Positions 23,901 through 36,746 of a stretch of 64,000 bases of DNA are shown here, piece after piece. The notes below the pieces were generated by a model. That model was not told where the DNA came from and did no database searches. It worked only from the letters and a program-made list of their open reading frames with translations. Position numbers and translations under genes: made by a program. The number at the start of each line of letters is the position of its first letter. The stretch's first letter is position 1. The DNA is from Pseudocercospora fijiensis CIRAD86 (Eukaryota > Ascomycota > Dothideomycetes > Mycosphaerellales > Mycosphaerellaceae): NCBI RefSeq assembly GCF_000340215.1, contig NW_006921532.1, positions 6,910,550-6,974,549 on the forward strand, in the 5' to 3' direction.

Positions 23901-26210
23901 GTAATAGTATTAAGTCTACGGTAATCAACGTATAACCGTAGGCTACTATCCTTCTTTAGAACAAATAGGATTGGTGCACTAGTAGGGCTGTTACTGTACC
24001 GAATGCGACTATTAGCTAGGTTTTCCTCTAGGTACTTACGTAGTATAGCAAGCTCTCGCTTACTAAGGTTGTAGAGGGGGCTAAAAGGAACCTCCTTGCC
24101 CTCTATAATGTCAATCTTATAGTCTGTCTCTTTAAACATAGGCAATGTCGATGCTAAGTAGTGTTTGAACATATTAATATAGGTCTCTCGAATAGGTTCT
24201 AGTATACGCCTAAGTTGTTTAGGATCTATGCTATTAGGGGGCACTAGTTTATCGTTATCGCTACTAAGCAGGTCGGTAGTCGGATTAGCTAAGGTAGGTG
24301 TTAGGTTGCTAATAAATAGGACCCTAATATCATTAGGACACTCGCTAACATTAATGTGTTTAATGTCCTCTTTCCTAGCGATTCTAAATCGCTACTTCTA
24401 GAGGCCCAGGTCTACAGCTATAGCGTAGTACTTGAGAACAGGGTTGCTAATAATAATATCGGATAGGAGGCTATCTATGTCTACTGCGTAGGTAGTAAAG
24501 TCTAATAAGCGCTCATTTCCGAGGTCGTCCTTTAGAGCTATAGGAATATAGTAGGCCCTATAGGTTAAGTGCCGAGCGTTATTAAACTAAGCAAGGGTTA
24601 GCAGGTTAGTCTTCGGCAGTTATCGAAGGTCTAATTGCTTGGCTAGGCGATGGCTAATAAGGGCACTAACTGAATTTCCTAGATCTAGTATAACCTTAGT
24701 TTGATAGGTAGTGCCCTTCGTATCCCACACAAGGCAGGAGCGTATTATAGCTAGCACAATATCGATAGTCTTACGCCGCACAAGGCTAACAGTTAGTGCA
24801 GCGCTTACTCTTTTTTCGAAGGTTAGCCTATAGGGGTAGCGTTAGCTACTAAGAGGTGCTTTCGGTGTTTAGCGGAAGTACGATTAATTCGGGCCTAGTC
24901 CTTAGGTTTGTCGTATTAGCCTAGTAGATAGCTAGTGCTATTACAATTAAAGCACTTCAATCCGGTTAGTAGACTACCGTAGCTATTATTGTTAGTTGAG
25001 CGGTTAGTACTATAGGGATACGAGCCCCTTCTACGGCCCCTATCGCGGCCTCCTCTATATAGCCGCCGGCTACGGCCTCTTCTACGGTCGTTGTTACTAT
25101 TCCTACTGTTAGTATTGTTGTCCTAGTAGGAACCTTAGTTTCCTCCGCGGCTACGGTTGCTACGGTTAGTGCTAGTTAGTCGGATCCTTAATTCTAGTCG
25201 TTATTAGAGCTAAACAGCTCGTTCGGCTGTTTCTACTTCGACTATAAATTAAATGCGTATTAGATTGGCTTGTTCGAACACACGGCGACGGTCCAATTCG
25301 AGGATAAGCTCCTATCTAAGTTTTAGGCGTATCTCGGAGATCTATATAGAATTAGTCTTAGGCGGAAGGTCGTCTTTAAGGGTTTTTAAATAGGCTTTAA
25401 ATAAGCGAGCCGATTGATTAGTCTTTTGTTTAGCTCGAAGATACAGGTCCTAAGCATGTTATTGCCTTAGTATAGGGTTTCTAAGGGTATCTAGCATAAT
25501 AGTTTTATAGGTCTACTACTAAATAGCGGTCTAGTCGTCGAGGGAGTCGAAATAGTTATCCTATATGCGCTTTAGGTCGCTATTGATGTACTATATAGCG
25601 TGTACGACTAAGGAATAGTCGTCTAGTAGCGCTCTTAGTACATTGCGCTAGTTGAGTTTATAGTTACGAATGTAGTCGTTGTACTGCTTTCGACTAGAGC
25701 CGTTAAATACGGTATAGTCCTTAAGTTTAGCATCCTTCTTTTAGATAGGTAGTAAAGAAGGTCCTGCTGCTAGCTTAGCAGTAGTTGTTAGAGATTCCTA
25801 GAGGCGGCGAATCTCGAGAAGGTTATCCTTTAGCTATTGTTCTTAACGCAAGGCAGTAAGCCTGTTTTAGGTAGCTTCTTAAAGCCTCGCTACTAGCTAG
25901 GGGCTAAAGGCCGGTTAGCTATATCGACGGTTAACAATATTGTTAAGAATGTCGTCGACAGGTAGTTCTAAGTCGTTACCTAGAATTATAGGTTCTTCTT
26001 TAGCAGGTCCTATAGTAGGCTCTTCGGTAGGAGGCACTCTAGTAGGTGCTTTAGTAGGCCCTTTAGTAGGCACTGTGCTACTAGCGTTGTCGTTGCTAGC
26101 GCTGCTAGCGGCAGCACGGTTGTTGTTGCTTCGTAATAAGCCGGCTATTATAGTAGGGGGTAACACTAATAATGTATTGTTAGCCCCTAAGATACGGATG
26201 TAGCGGAATT
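20906..26210 (-). pseudogene. Element B gag-pol polyprotein, RIP-inactivated
   Basis: Minus-strand order: gag (IIAGLLRSNNNRAAASSAS at about 26,150), zinc knuckle near 24,914-24,955, and a protease with DLGNS in place of the usual D-S/T-G. Then reverse transcriptase (24,244 to about 23,600, with LYVDYRRLN, TILDIKDAYYRI and YLDN), RNase H, and integrase. The integrase has DFIIGLPP at about 22,050, SDRGT near 21,840 and a GQTERQ-type block near 21,740. Last is a chromodomain (VERILQHRTRQGKKEYLLRW near 21,080), ending KTKSL-stop. The second catalytic Asp of YLDD is Asn, explicable by RIP. Dozens of TAA/TAG stops. Confidence 0.9.
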
Positions 26211-26423
26211 AGTAGATATTAGTCTAGTACGATTAACTTAGTATAGTAGGCCGTATAGAAGGCCTTGCTTGATAATTAGTACGGTTGTTTCGATAGAATA
26301 GTACGTGTAAGTCCCGTTCTTCGGGCGCAATATAGTTAGATTAGTCTTGTTCGTAGCTATACCGCTAAAAGCTTGAAATAAGGACTATCTAGCTGCTACC
26401 CTTAAAGGGTAGATCGAATACTA

Positions 26424-26621
26424 TATAAGAAGGGTTATATTAGCAGGTAGATAGGGTAGTGGTGGGTACGAGTAGTATTCGATAAGGAGCTAGAAGGAGA
26501 GGGAGGAAGGCAGGCAAGTTGGCCTACTGCTAAGCGCCAAGCCCTGCCTGAGGCATCGAGACCCTAGCTTTACTCGAGCCCGGTTACATACCAATTACGT
26601 GTAACCTCTTTAGTCCTAACA
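26424..26621 (-). repeat. 5' LTR of element B
   Basis: 198 bp, starting TATAAGAAGGG and ending TCCTAACA in window orientation. This copy keeps the TG start (minus strand TGTTAGGACT). Confidence 0.94.
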
Positions 26622-26626
26622 GAAAG

Positions 26627-28705
26627 CAATACAACGACTATATTCGTAACTATAAGCTTAACTAGCGAAACGCACCTAGGGCTCTTCCGGACGATTACTC
26701 GTTAGTCGTCTATGCTATATAATATATTAATAGAGACCTAAAACGTACCTAGGATAACCATTTCGACTCCCTTACTAATTAGACCGCTGTTTAGTAGCAA
26801 ACCTATAAAACTATTATACTAGACACCCTTAGAAACCCTATACTAAGGCAATAACATACTTAGGACTAGTACCTTCGAGCTAAGCAAAAGACTAATTAAT
26901 CGGCCCGCTTATTCGAGGCCTATTTAAAAACCCTTAAAGATAACCTTCCGCCTAAGACTAATTCTATATAGATCTCCGAGATACGCCTAAAACTTAGATA
27001 GGAACTTATCCTCGAATTAGACCGTCGCCGTATATTCGAACAAGCTAATCTAATACGTATTTAATTTATAGTCGAAGTAGAAACAGCCGAACGGGCTATT
27101 TAGCTCTAATAACGACTAGAATCGAGGATCCGACTAGCTAGTACTAACTGTAGTAACCGTAGCCGCGGAGGAAACTAAGGTTCCTACTATAACAACAATG
27201 CTAACAATAGGAATAGTAACGACCGTAGAAGAGGCCGTAGCCGACGGCTATATAGAGGAGGCCGCGATAGGGGCCGTAGAAGGGGCTCGTATCCCTATAG
27301 TACTAATCGCTTAACTAACAATAGTAGCAATAGCGGCTATAGCAACCTTCTAACTAGATTAAAGTGCTTCAATTGTAATAGCACTAGCTATCTACTAGGC
27401 TAATGCGACAAACCTAAGGACTAGGCCCGAATCGACTATGCTACCGCTAAGTACTATAAGCATCTTTTAGCCGCTAATACTACCCCTATCGGTCCTTCGA
27501 AAAAAGAGTAAGCGCCGTACTAACTGTTAGCCTTATACGGCGTAAAACTATCGACATTGTACTAGCTATTATACGTACCTGTCTTATATAGGATATATAT
27601 AGAGACAACTATAAGACTAAGGTTATACTAGATCTAGGAAATTCAGTTAGTGCCCTTATTAGCTATCGCCTAGCTAAGCAATTAGACCTCCGACAATTGC
27701 CTAGAACTAACATACTAACCCTTGCTTAGTTTAATAACGCTCGGCACTAGACCTATAGGGCCTACTATGTTCCTATAGTTCTAAAGGACGACCTCGGAAA
27801 TAAACGCCTACTAGACTTTACTGCCTACGTAGTAGATATAGACAACCTATATAGGGGAGCTACTATTGTTATTAGCAACCCTATTCTTAAGCACTATACT
27901 ATAGTTATAGACTTAGGCAGTTAATAATAGCGATTTAGAATCGCTAGGAGAGAGGACATTAAATATATCGATATTAGCGAGTATTCTAATAATATTAGGG
28001 TCCTGTTTATTAGCAACCTAATACCTGCCTTAGCTAATCCGATAGCTAATCTTCTCGGTAGAGATAACGATAAACCTATACCCCCTAATAGCATAGACCC
28101 TAATTAGCTCTCTCGTATACTAGTGCCTATTCGAGAAACCTATATTAATGTATTTAAACACTACTTAGCGTCGACATTGCCTATATTCAAAGAGACGGAC
28201 TATAAGATTGACATTATAGAGGGCAAAGAGGTTCCTTTTAGCCCCCTCTACAACCTTAGTAAGCGAGAGCTTACTATATTGCGTAAGTACTTAGAGGAAA
28301 ACCTAGCTAATAGCCGTATTCGGTATAGTAACAGCCCTACTAGTATACTAATCCTGTTTGTTCTAAAGAAGGATAGTAGCCTACGGTTATACGTTAATTA
28401 CCGTAGACTTAATACTGTTACTATTAAAGACCGCTATCCACTTCCGCTTATTAATAAGACCCTCGATCGCCTTTCTAGGGCCTACTTTTATACTATACTA
28501 GATATTAAGGATGCGTACTATCGTATCTGTATTCGTAAGGGCGACGAATAGAAGACGGCCTTCCGCACTCGCTATAGCTATTTCGAGTACTTAGTTATGC
28601 TATTCGGCTTAGCTAATGCCCCTACAATATTCTAGTCCTATATTAATCGGGCCCTTTCGGGCCTATTAGACTATCTCTATGTGGTTTACCTAGATAACAT
28701 CCTAG
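26627..28705 (+). pseudogene. Element A gag end, protease and reverse transcriptase, 5' part
   Basis: Continues the gag frame of A after B. The zinc knuckle is at 27,365-27,406 (CFNCNSTSYLLG then Cys), with its His changed to Tyr as RIP of CAC/CAT would cause. The protease reads VILDLGNSVSALIS at about 27,625. Reverse transcriptase lies at 28,123-28,705 with SLRLYVNYRRLN, TILDIKDAYYRI, LFGLANAP and YLDN. It is cut directly after the YLDN block by element C and resumes at 40,954. Confidence 0.9.
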
Positions 28706-28984
28706 TGAAGGACGGAAACTAATACTACTACTACTACGTGTAGTAATAGTATAGGCTACCGAGGGTAATATAACCTATAGCAATATAGGCAGCTATGTTT
28801 AGCAAGATAGGATAACGAGACTATCGCTTAGGCTAATAACTAGAGCCCTATAATATAGGCATTGTAGAAGTGTGATATAAACAATGTACTATACGAGGTT
28901 GATAATCTGTCTACTCTATAGAAGGAGGCCTCTTATATAGGCTCAAAACTAGCCTATAGGTATAGGGCCGGTTACTAGCTAATA
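28706..28984 (-). repeat. 3' LTR of element C
   Basis: 279 bp, from TGAAGGACGG to TAGCTAATA. The same length as the right LTR; most differences are transitions. Confidence 0.94.
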
Positions 28985-29091
28985 TCCCTCCCTTTCTTCG
29001 TGTCTAACTAGACACGCTTTATATTGCGCGCTTAAAACAAATATATATATATCCTTAGCGCTCTTAGCTAAGGCTATTTTTAGAACTCCGT

Positions 29092-29114
29092 AATAATACC
29101 CCCGGGGTAGCATT
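29092..29114. repeat. 23-nt border palindrome, copy 2 (element C, after ORF3)
   Basis: AATAATACCCC-C-GGGGTAGCATT form. It lies 55 nt beyond the ORF3 stop (29170-29172). Confidence 0.85.
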
Positions 29115-29169
29115 CATCCTAGATACTATAATTATGTAAAAACAACTTCCTAAGCAACACTATATAGAC

Positions 29170-31899
29170 TTACTGTTGCTTTAACGCGCCGTAATCCTTA
29201 CTAGCAATAACCTTATCTACTAGTCGGCTCTCGAAATCTCCTCCGTACACGTTAAAGCTATTAGTACCGAAGTACTATCCCTTATAGAGAGCTTAATTAA
29301 CGAGGAGGTTAGTAGCCTTTTCCGTCGCAGCTTTCTCCTAATTATATAGATACTCCTTAAGTCCTTCGTTATTAAGCTAGAGGATCTGTTTAACTTCGTT
29401 CTAAACAACGTAACTTAACTAAGGAATCCTACTAACTAGGGCGTCGGAGATATAGCCGAGGCCTTCGACTAAGATAGCTATAGGGAAAGCGAATAGTATG
29501 AAGGAGTTAGAGGCTAGGAGGGCGGTTAGATTGCGGTACGCTTTAGCAACCTAAGAGACTGTTAAGTTCTCGTAGCCCTTAACCTTAGTACCGTTAATAA
29601 CGCGAGAGTAGCCTAGGTTAATTAATATACGGTTGCTCTTAGTCTTTAGATTACTATATAGTAGGTATAGCATCTAAATAGAGACCTCGTACTCCTTTAG
29701 GGGGTTAAGGATCCACTCCGCTTTACGCCTCTTACTATTAGGCTAACTATCGAATATATAGTCGAGGTCGTCGTCGGTAAGGTACTTATTAGTAAGCTTA
29801 CCGATCTTGCTTAGTAGGACTAGGCTACGAGCCTTAAGCTTCTCAACCTAGTTCGCAAAGACCTCGGGCTAATATATACCTTCGACAATAGTAGAGTAGC
29901 TAGTCTTATCCTTAGACATAAGGCAGACCTTAATACGTAGGTAACTAGCACCTTCGCTAGCTACGAGCTTAACTATATCTTATCCGAGATAAGCAGACTC
30001 CTTAGAAGGACAGTTTTTATAAGTACCGCTAACCTTAAAGAACTTAGTAGGCTTAGGGACGGAGATAAGCTCGTATATATAATTAGGTCGAAGGGCGACA
30101 GCTAAGAGCTATAGGGCAGGGTGCTAGCGGACGATTTAGTTGCTTATACTATAAGTTTAAAGGGCATTACGGCCTTCTTGCTTAGACTTAGGTATTGTAC
30201 GTATATACTAAAGGTACATTTTAAACTCCTCCTATATTAGATCGATAAGGAAAGGAAGATATACTCTACGAGGCTCTTATAACTAACTAAAGACTTAAGG
30301 GAAGATAGCGTTACTAGTCTAGCGAAAGCGGTCGAAGGAGGTACCTTAGCTAAGGATACTAGTAACGAACTTGCTCTAGCGATCTGTTAGCGTAAGGGCG
30401 CGAGTAATAGTACTAGTAGGGTAGAACGCGTAGAGTCCTAGAGATATCGGGGCGGCAATAGGGCGTCTAGGAAACTAGTTAGCATAGGCCTAATTAGCCT
30501 TAAGGGCAGCGAAGGCATCTTAATTAGCGACATTACGTCTAATCTTTAATAGGCGGCTAATAAGGACACTCGTCTTAGTGCTAGCTTAGAGACTATACGC
30601 CTTAGCGGCCTTCTTAATATAGCTAGCATATATAGTAAACGGATCTTCGCCTAGCTTGCTAAGGTCGTCGTACTACTAATAGATAGAAAGGGCGATAGAT
30701 GCTTTGCCTATATCGGCCTTATAAACTATATCGATCTCGGTAATAAGATATACGATAGAGTTACCTTTATAGGAACTATAGATGTTCTTAGTTAATAGCA
30801 TCGGCGAGAGGCCTCTATGCCTACGCTTACTAAAGGAACCTTTAGAGGAAACACTATCTTCTAGTAGCGTATCTAGTATATTAATATCCGAGTTACTATA
30901 GTTAGTACTAGAAGGTGTAGTAGACTTCTTAGCGGCCTTCTAGAATGCCTAGCGAGCCTGCAACGCCTTCTAACGCGCTGCTTCTGCCTTAGCGCGCTTA
31001 TCTTAAACTTCTTAAGGGACCTTACGGTTACGGGTCGAGCGGCGATCTTATACCTATATCTCTATAGCGAGCGCTAGACTAGTAGCCGTATCGGCTTCCG
31101 TCTTAAGGCAAAGGACCTTACGTTCGAGAACATCTACGATAGGGGCCTCTTAACCCTTAACAATAAAGCCTATACTATTAATGCGATAGCCCTTCTCTTT
31201 TAGTAGATCTTTAGTAGACTAGGCGTTAAGATCTACCTCGGCAATAGCGTCCTTATACCGCTTCTAGTAGGCTGTCGTAAAGTCGTTAAGCGCGAAGGTT
31301 AAGTTAACTAATTGCTTACCGTACTTCTTACTAGTAGTAGAGACTCGATAGATTATAGTACGGGAAAGATACTCTACTCCCTCGCGACGGACCGGATACT
31401 TGTTAACAAACGACGCAACCTGCTTAGTACGCTCTTATCTATCGTAGGCGAAGTTAATAAGGCTCTTTAGGAGACTACTCGGACCTTCCTACTACTCGAA
31501 GGCTTAATTAAGGTTCGTAAAGCGTATACGAATCGTAGTGCCCGCCGTCTTGAGGCTATAGACGATAGGAAAGGCTTAATAAAGCTCTATATCCTAAAGA
31601 ACGTCTCGCTTGAAGATACGCTTACTAATATCCTAGCGCAAGTTGTTTATACCGTACGATACTAAGATAGTAGCCTTCTTAATATTTCGATCGATAACGC
31701 GTAGCAAAGTGCGAGCGGTCTTAATCTTCTTTTAGGGGTCGTCGATAGCGGTAACGATCTAGAAATAGTACTCGAGGCTAGTTATAGCGACTAGAGCGCT
31801 ATCGGAGGGGGCTTCGATCGGGACTAGTATGCCTAGGTTTAGGGCTAGTAGGTTGCTACTACTGCTAGCGCCTAGCGGATTTAGGGCGCCGGAAGACAT
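29170..31899 (-). pseudogene. Element C third frame (ORF3), 909 codons, function unknown
   Basis: From ATG at 31897-31899 to TAA at 29170-29172 the frame is exactly 910 codons. No indel was seen, and it is broken only by in-frame TAA/TAG attributable to RIP. The start reads MSSGALNPLGASSSSNLLAL. The middle is rich in Lys, Arg and Ala with helical character (KVLCLKTEADTAT and EARAKAEAA-like). Near the C terminus there is a hydrophobic run (NSFILFAFPIAILVEGLGYI, about 29,480-29,550) that might be a membrane segment. No RT, integrase, protease, zinc knuckle or chromodomain motif is visible. Its place between pol and the 3' LTR is that of env, but no signal peptide or env motif was seen, so function is open. 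It could also be a captured host gene or a second structural protein. Confidence 0.8.
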
Positions 31900-32326
31900 C
31901 TTAGTCGACCGGAGCGGAAAGGAGTTAGTAACGAGTTTATAAAAACGTTCGTAGCTTATTAATAATAATTAAAGGGTTTAGATAGAAGAAGGGGGAGGGG
32001 GGTAGGCGGTAGTAAGTCGGTTAGTATTCGAGTAGAAGAAAGAGCTTAGAAAGCTCGCCTTAAATAGAGTACGAAGGTAGCGTAGTCCGTATGTTCCGGT
32101 AAAGTAAACGGATAACGATTATATATAGACCCTAAAAAGTAAAGCTATATACGAGACTCCTTTATTAGTAGGGCGGCTAAAGTTTAACAATCGATCTAGC
32201 TAATTGCTAGTAGCGACTACGCGCCTTTTATTAATCTCTAGCTTTCGTAGATTCCCGCGTACTCGAAATATAACTAGTTAGTTCGAGTACCTAGTAGTAA
32301 TCTATAGTAGTAAGGCTAGCGGGACT

Positions 32327-32349
32327 AATAATACCCCCGGGGTAGTATT
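32327..32349. repeat. 23-nt border palindrome, copy 3 (element C, upstream of ORF3)
   Basis: AATAATACCCC-C-GGGGTAGTATT form, about 430 nt upstream of the ORF3 start. Confidence 0.85.
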
Positions 32350-32757
32350 AGCTTTTCTCTAGAGATGCTCGGCAACTAGGAGCAAATCGCCTAGGCCTAG
32401 CGTAGCTTATATTAGCCTATAGCACTATCGTTATAAATGCAGCATTACCTTTTATAGTAGTAGGTATGTAAACGTAGCCTATGCGTTCTTCTTTCTTCTA
32501 GATACTAAGCTTAGCGGCCTAAGGTCCCTATTCTTAGAGGCTATAGGCCTAGGTTACTACGTCTATCTAAGAGCTAGGAAGGGAGAGGGATCCTCCCTTT
32601 CTTAGTGTCCTACGTAGCTAATACTAATTAGGGTAGGAACAATCTTCTCTAGCGGAGTATCTTATTATCTTTGCTACCTAAGGGCGGTTGCTAGAGACTA
32701 GGAAACTAGAGGGAAGTAGTCCTAGAAGGGCGGGAGGTTAGGTTCGGCTAGCTTCCG

Positions 32758-32780
32758 AATGCTACCCCCGGGGTATTATT
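32758..32780. repeat. 23-nt border palindrome, copy 4 (element C, after pol)
   Basis: AATGCTACCCC-C-GGGGTATTATT form, about 255 nt beyond the pol stop. Confidence 0.85.
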
Positions 32781-33033
32781 CGGAAGTTATTCCTCGTATA
32801 GTTCTTTCTAAGGAAAAACAAAAAAGAGTAAAGCTATAGCAACATTAATCGAAGGCAAAAGAGCAAAACAACCGATAAGGTAAAAGTAAAAGAGGGTAAC
32901 AACCGAGAGTATTAATATTAGTAGGAACAGGTAGTAAGGACTAAAGCTATAGGGCGGCACTACATTAACAGCGCGGAGAATAGTTAATAGAGGTAAGGAA
33001 AGCAACGTAGTAGAGGCAGGAAAGGATATACGA

Positions 33034-36000
33034 TTATTTAGTCTTAGGGTCGTCTAGCTATAATTCTAGGCGGTCTTTATCGCTAGACTAGTTAGGTTCC
33101 TCGGAGTTAGAGTTAGATAGCTAGAAGTCTAGTTTACTATCGGAATTAATATCGGAAATGCTCTATATATAGTTAATCCGTATATAACCCTCTCTTTGTT
33201 CTTAAGTTATTCCTAATAGCTTACTAAGACGAATCTAGGGATAGGTATAGTTCTTAGGTAGAATAGGATCTAGAATAGCGGTAGGATCCTCCTCCCGATA
33301 GGTATCTAAGGACGGTAGAGGGTCTATAGAGGCACTAACTTCCTCCTCGGTCGGCGGAGAGCGGGTAGGTTCGCGTAACTTAACGATCTTCTTTAGATTA
33401 GCCCGAGGGTAAGTGTACTTTAAGGTAGTACTATCTAGCTCCTAAAGAAGGTATACGGAACCCGAGTAAAGGACCTCCTTTACTCTATAAGGACCCTTCT
33501 ACTTAAAGGCTAGCTTATAGGAGTAACTATACTCTAGTTCGGACCGGTATAGAAGGACTATATCGCCAACCTTTAGAGGTTCCTAATTAACAGCATTATA
33601 GTTATTAAAATACTACTTAGCCTCTTCCCGAAGGCGACGTTATCGAGTAAGACCCTCTTAAGAAGTCGTAGTTATATCCTTAAGAGCCTTAGCCCGTAGA
33701 GTAAGAAGATCTGCCCTAGTACGAACAGACCCCTAATCGTAAACGCCGTACGTACGATAGGACAATTTAATAGGAAGAACGGCGTCCCTCCTAATTATAA
33801 GTTCCGCTAGTGTAAGTCTAGTCGTATCGATAATAGTAGTTCGGTCCGCCTAGAGTAGGGCTAGGACGCGGGTAGAGATAGGAACTAACCTATCGCTACT
33901 ATTAGTTATCTTAGATAGGGCATCAATTAAAGACCGATAGCTACGCTTAATAATAGCATTCGACTAGGGGTAGTACGGAGAGATACGAACGTTCTTCGCC
34001 CTATACGAAACAAGTAGTACTTAAACTTCTTTAGCTATATTGTTCGTAGCGTTGTCTAAGATAACCTCGTAAGGTATTCCCTAGCGGCAAAACAGATCCT
34101 TAAACAGGAAGGTAGCTATATTACGGGCATTAATAGCACCGCAACCCTTATAGAAATAATAGGCCTCCGGCTATCGAGAAAGACCCTCTCGAATAATATA
34201 TAGGCTATTATTGCGGCTAAGATAGACCCTATTACTATACTACCTCTCCCTAACTAACTAGGTAGTAGGGATACGTAGCTCTCCTAGACGTCGGTAGCTA
34301 TTCCTAAAGTTACACTTAGGATAGCTCTTATAGTAGCGGGAGACATTAGCCTATACGCCGTCCTACTAGTAGCGTCGACGAAGGACATCGAAGGTGCCCT
34401 CCGCCGCCCGGTAGCCGAGCTTATTATAAACGGAACGAAGGATTTCTTGTCGGGCTGCCGGATCGTTAATAATACGCTAGAGCGGTATATTAACTATAGC
34501 CTATCGCTAAAGGATACGATCCTTAATAAGGAACCTCCGAGAATAGCGAATAATACGATAGTATTAACTCTTTAATAGACCGGGAGCCCTCTTCGTATAG
34601 GTAAGGAAGTAGGCGATATTATAGGAGTCGTTAGAGTAGACCCTATTAAGGATATTACTCCTGCCTAGTTCGCCCGCCTTAGTATCGTCCTAGTCCTCGC
34701 CGTTAGTAGTAGGGTCTTCGTTAGGCTAGTTACTAGGTTAGTCGTCGGTAGTAGGCCTAGTAATTACCGGTATAGCGTTAATATAGAAGGTAGTAAAGAA
34801 GGTACGGTTAATAACCGCGTCGATATCCTCTTCTTCTATTATCTCGGCGATGTCTTCTTCTATAGTAGGCCTTCTAGAAAGGCTATCCGGTCTAGTATGC
34901 TTCTTACTAGGAACATAGAAGACGTCGAAATTAAACAAATAGATCTAGGCAACCTACCGAGCTATCGTAGAGTTAGGTAGGTCGGAGGCTATACGGTTAA
35001 GTTAATAGACTAGCGTCTAAGCGTCGACTTCTAGGCGAAAGAATACTCTAAAGAGCTAAGGTCGGAACTTCTTAAGAGCTTTATAGATACTAAGGCACTC
35101 CCGCTTACTAGCATTATATCGGGCCTCGATAGGTTTCTATAGACCGGACTCGTACCGGATAGGGTAACGTAAGAAGGGCTCCTTACGATTACACTATATT
35201 AGTATCTCGCCGTAGCCTTCCCCGCTCGAGTCGATAGCAACAATTAGTAGACCCGCGCCTTCCGAGTAGTTAATAGAGGTAAGCGTAGGCGCGCTAATAA
35301 GTGCCTTAGTAACCTTGTCCTTAGCGGCTTAGTAAACGGAGGTCTATTTAAACTCTGTATCCTTCTTAAGTAAGGCGTATAGAGGCTTATATACTAACGT
35401 AAAGTTTTCGACTTAGATACGGAAGTAGGAGACTACTCTAAGCTAGATCCGGACATCTTTCTAATAGGTAGGGTCTAGCTAGGATACAATCTTTAGGACC
35501 CGTATATTGTTAGGATAGCGGCCGTTCTTATTAGTAATAAACCCGATAATGTTTATACGCTTGTATAGGAGCTAAAGCTTCTCCCTATATACCGTTAGGT
35601 TAGCTCGCTCTAGGTCGTAGAGGACACTATCGAGGTTCTAAATGTATTCGAGAAAGAACCTACGGATGCTAGGCTCTACTTCTTTATTATCGTACCTAGT
35701 TTTAGGGCCCTTAATGCCGATGTCGTCGAGGAAAGGCATCGCTATATAGGAGATATAGGCCGCGAGGACTTGGTTTATAATACGAACGAACTAGGCTACG
35801 GAGTTAGTTGCCCCTTAGGGAAGGGTAGTCTATCTATATAGCCTAAGAGGTGTCTCGAAACTAGTAAGGTCTCTACTATCGGGGTAGAGAGGTATCTAGT
35901 CGTAGCCCGAGAATATATTAACTAGTAAGGCTACTATATAATTAGCAAAGGCTTCCGAGAACCTATTAGTCTCCGGGGGAAGGTTAGTATCTCTAATTGT

Positions 36001-36740
36001 AACCGCGTTAAACTTCTAGGTAGCGTTAATTAGCCGATACTTCTTTAGTTCCCTAGGAGCTGTCTTCTTCTAAACTAGGAAGTATAGATTGCGATACGAG
36101 GTATAGGAAGGCTCTAAGGTGCTAGCCTTTATACGCTGCCGTATTATATCCTTAACTATACCTCTTAGGCTTAGGTTTAGCTTAAACCCTAAGTAAGCCT
36201 AAGGCTTATACTCGATCGTTCGGATCCTTTATAGAGGGGCAACCTCCGGGTTAATCCTACCTAGATACGTAAAGTTATATACTAATACGGCTTCGCGATT
36301 GTATAGAAGCTCGTATAGCAAATCTAGTTTAAGATCCGAAAGCTCGATACTAGGTTTAATATTCGCTAGTCTCTCCGGCGTTAGCCTCGATCCCCTAGGA
36401 ATAGCGGAGAACTTTTTAGTAATATACCTCTAGTCGTATAGACTATCCCTAGGTATTAATATCGCTTCGCGGTTAAGGCACTTTTGTCGCTAGTTAGGAT
36501 TTCCGCTAGGATTAGACCTATCGGTTATATATATACTACTCTTTACGGGCTTAATCTTATTAGCTACCCTCTTATACAAGGTATATATACTAACCGCGCG
36601 TAATACCCGAGCCCTCTCTCTTTAACGTTAGGCCCGGAGATTAGCGTAATAGAATAGCGCGTAAACTTTATTCGAAGTCTCTTTAAGTCGGTAGGTATAT
36701 AGCTAGTAATCCTAATTTATAATTCCGGCGAAAACGTTAG
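33034..36740 (-). pseudogene. Element C pol (RT, RNase H, integrase), RIP-inactivated
   Basis: One continuous minus-strand frame of about 1,235 codons. RT lies at about 36,150-35,640 with RNLYFLV, KKYRLINAT, TNRFSEAFA, FSGYD, FETPLRLYR and the catalytic FLDDIGIKGP (35,703-35,739). The end of RNase H reads FDVFYVPSKKHTRPDSLSRR at 34,938-34,850. Integrase lies downstream, with GIPYEVILDNATN near 34,070. In the block expected to carry the catalytic Glu (33,960-33,940) it has SNAIIKRSYRSL, with Lys where Glu is expected. The frame ends near a C-terminal acidic region and TAA at 33,034-33,036. No chromodomain was seen, unlike A and B. The FLDD core of RT is retained. Confidence 0.88.
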
Positions 36741-36746
36741 ATTCCT

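Larger units (their letters stand above)
19427..26621 (-). mobile_element. LTR retrotransposon B (Ty3/Gypsy chromovirus), full length, nested in A
   Basis: 7,195 bp with 198-bp LTRs at both ends and a 5-bp target duplication GAAAG (19422-19426 and 26622-26626) inside the gag of A. Oriented on the minus strand: 5' LTR at the right, then gag, protease, RT, RNase H, integrase and chromodomain, then about 1.2 kb of untranslated sequence before the left LTR. It is closely related to A over its internal length. The two LTRs differ by about 12 transitions with no transversion or indel. Confidence 0.96.
31900..33033. other. Element C spacer between pol and ORF3
   Basis: About 1.1 kb. Contains two copies of the border palindrome. 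A 65-codon open stretch at 32808-33005 (minus) has no family match. Likely a non-coding leader of ORF3. Confidence 0.5.

Noticed and set aside
29170..31899. Calling ORF3 of element C an envelope gene
   Set aside because: Only the position and one hydrophobic stretch suggest it. No signal peptide, furin-type site or family motif was seen.
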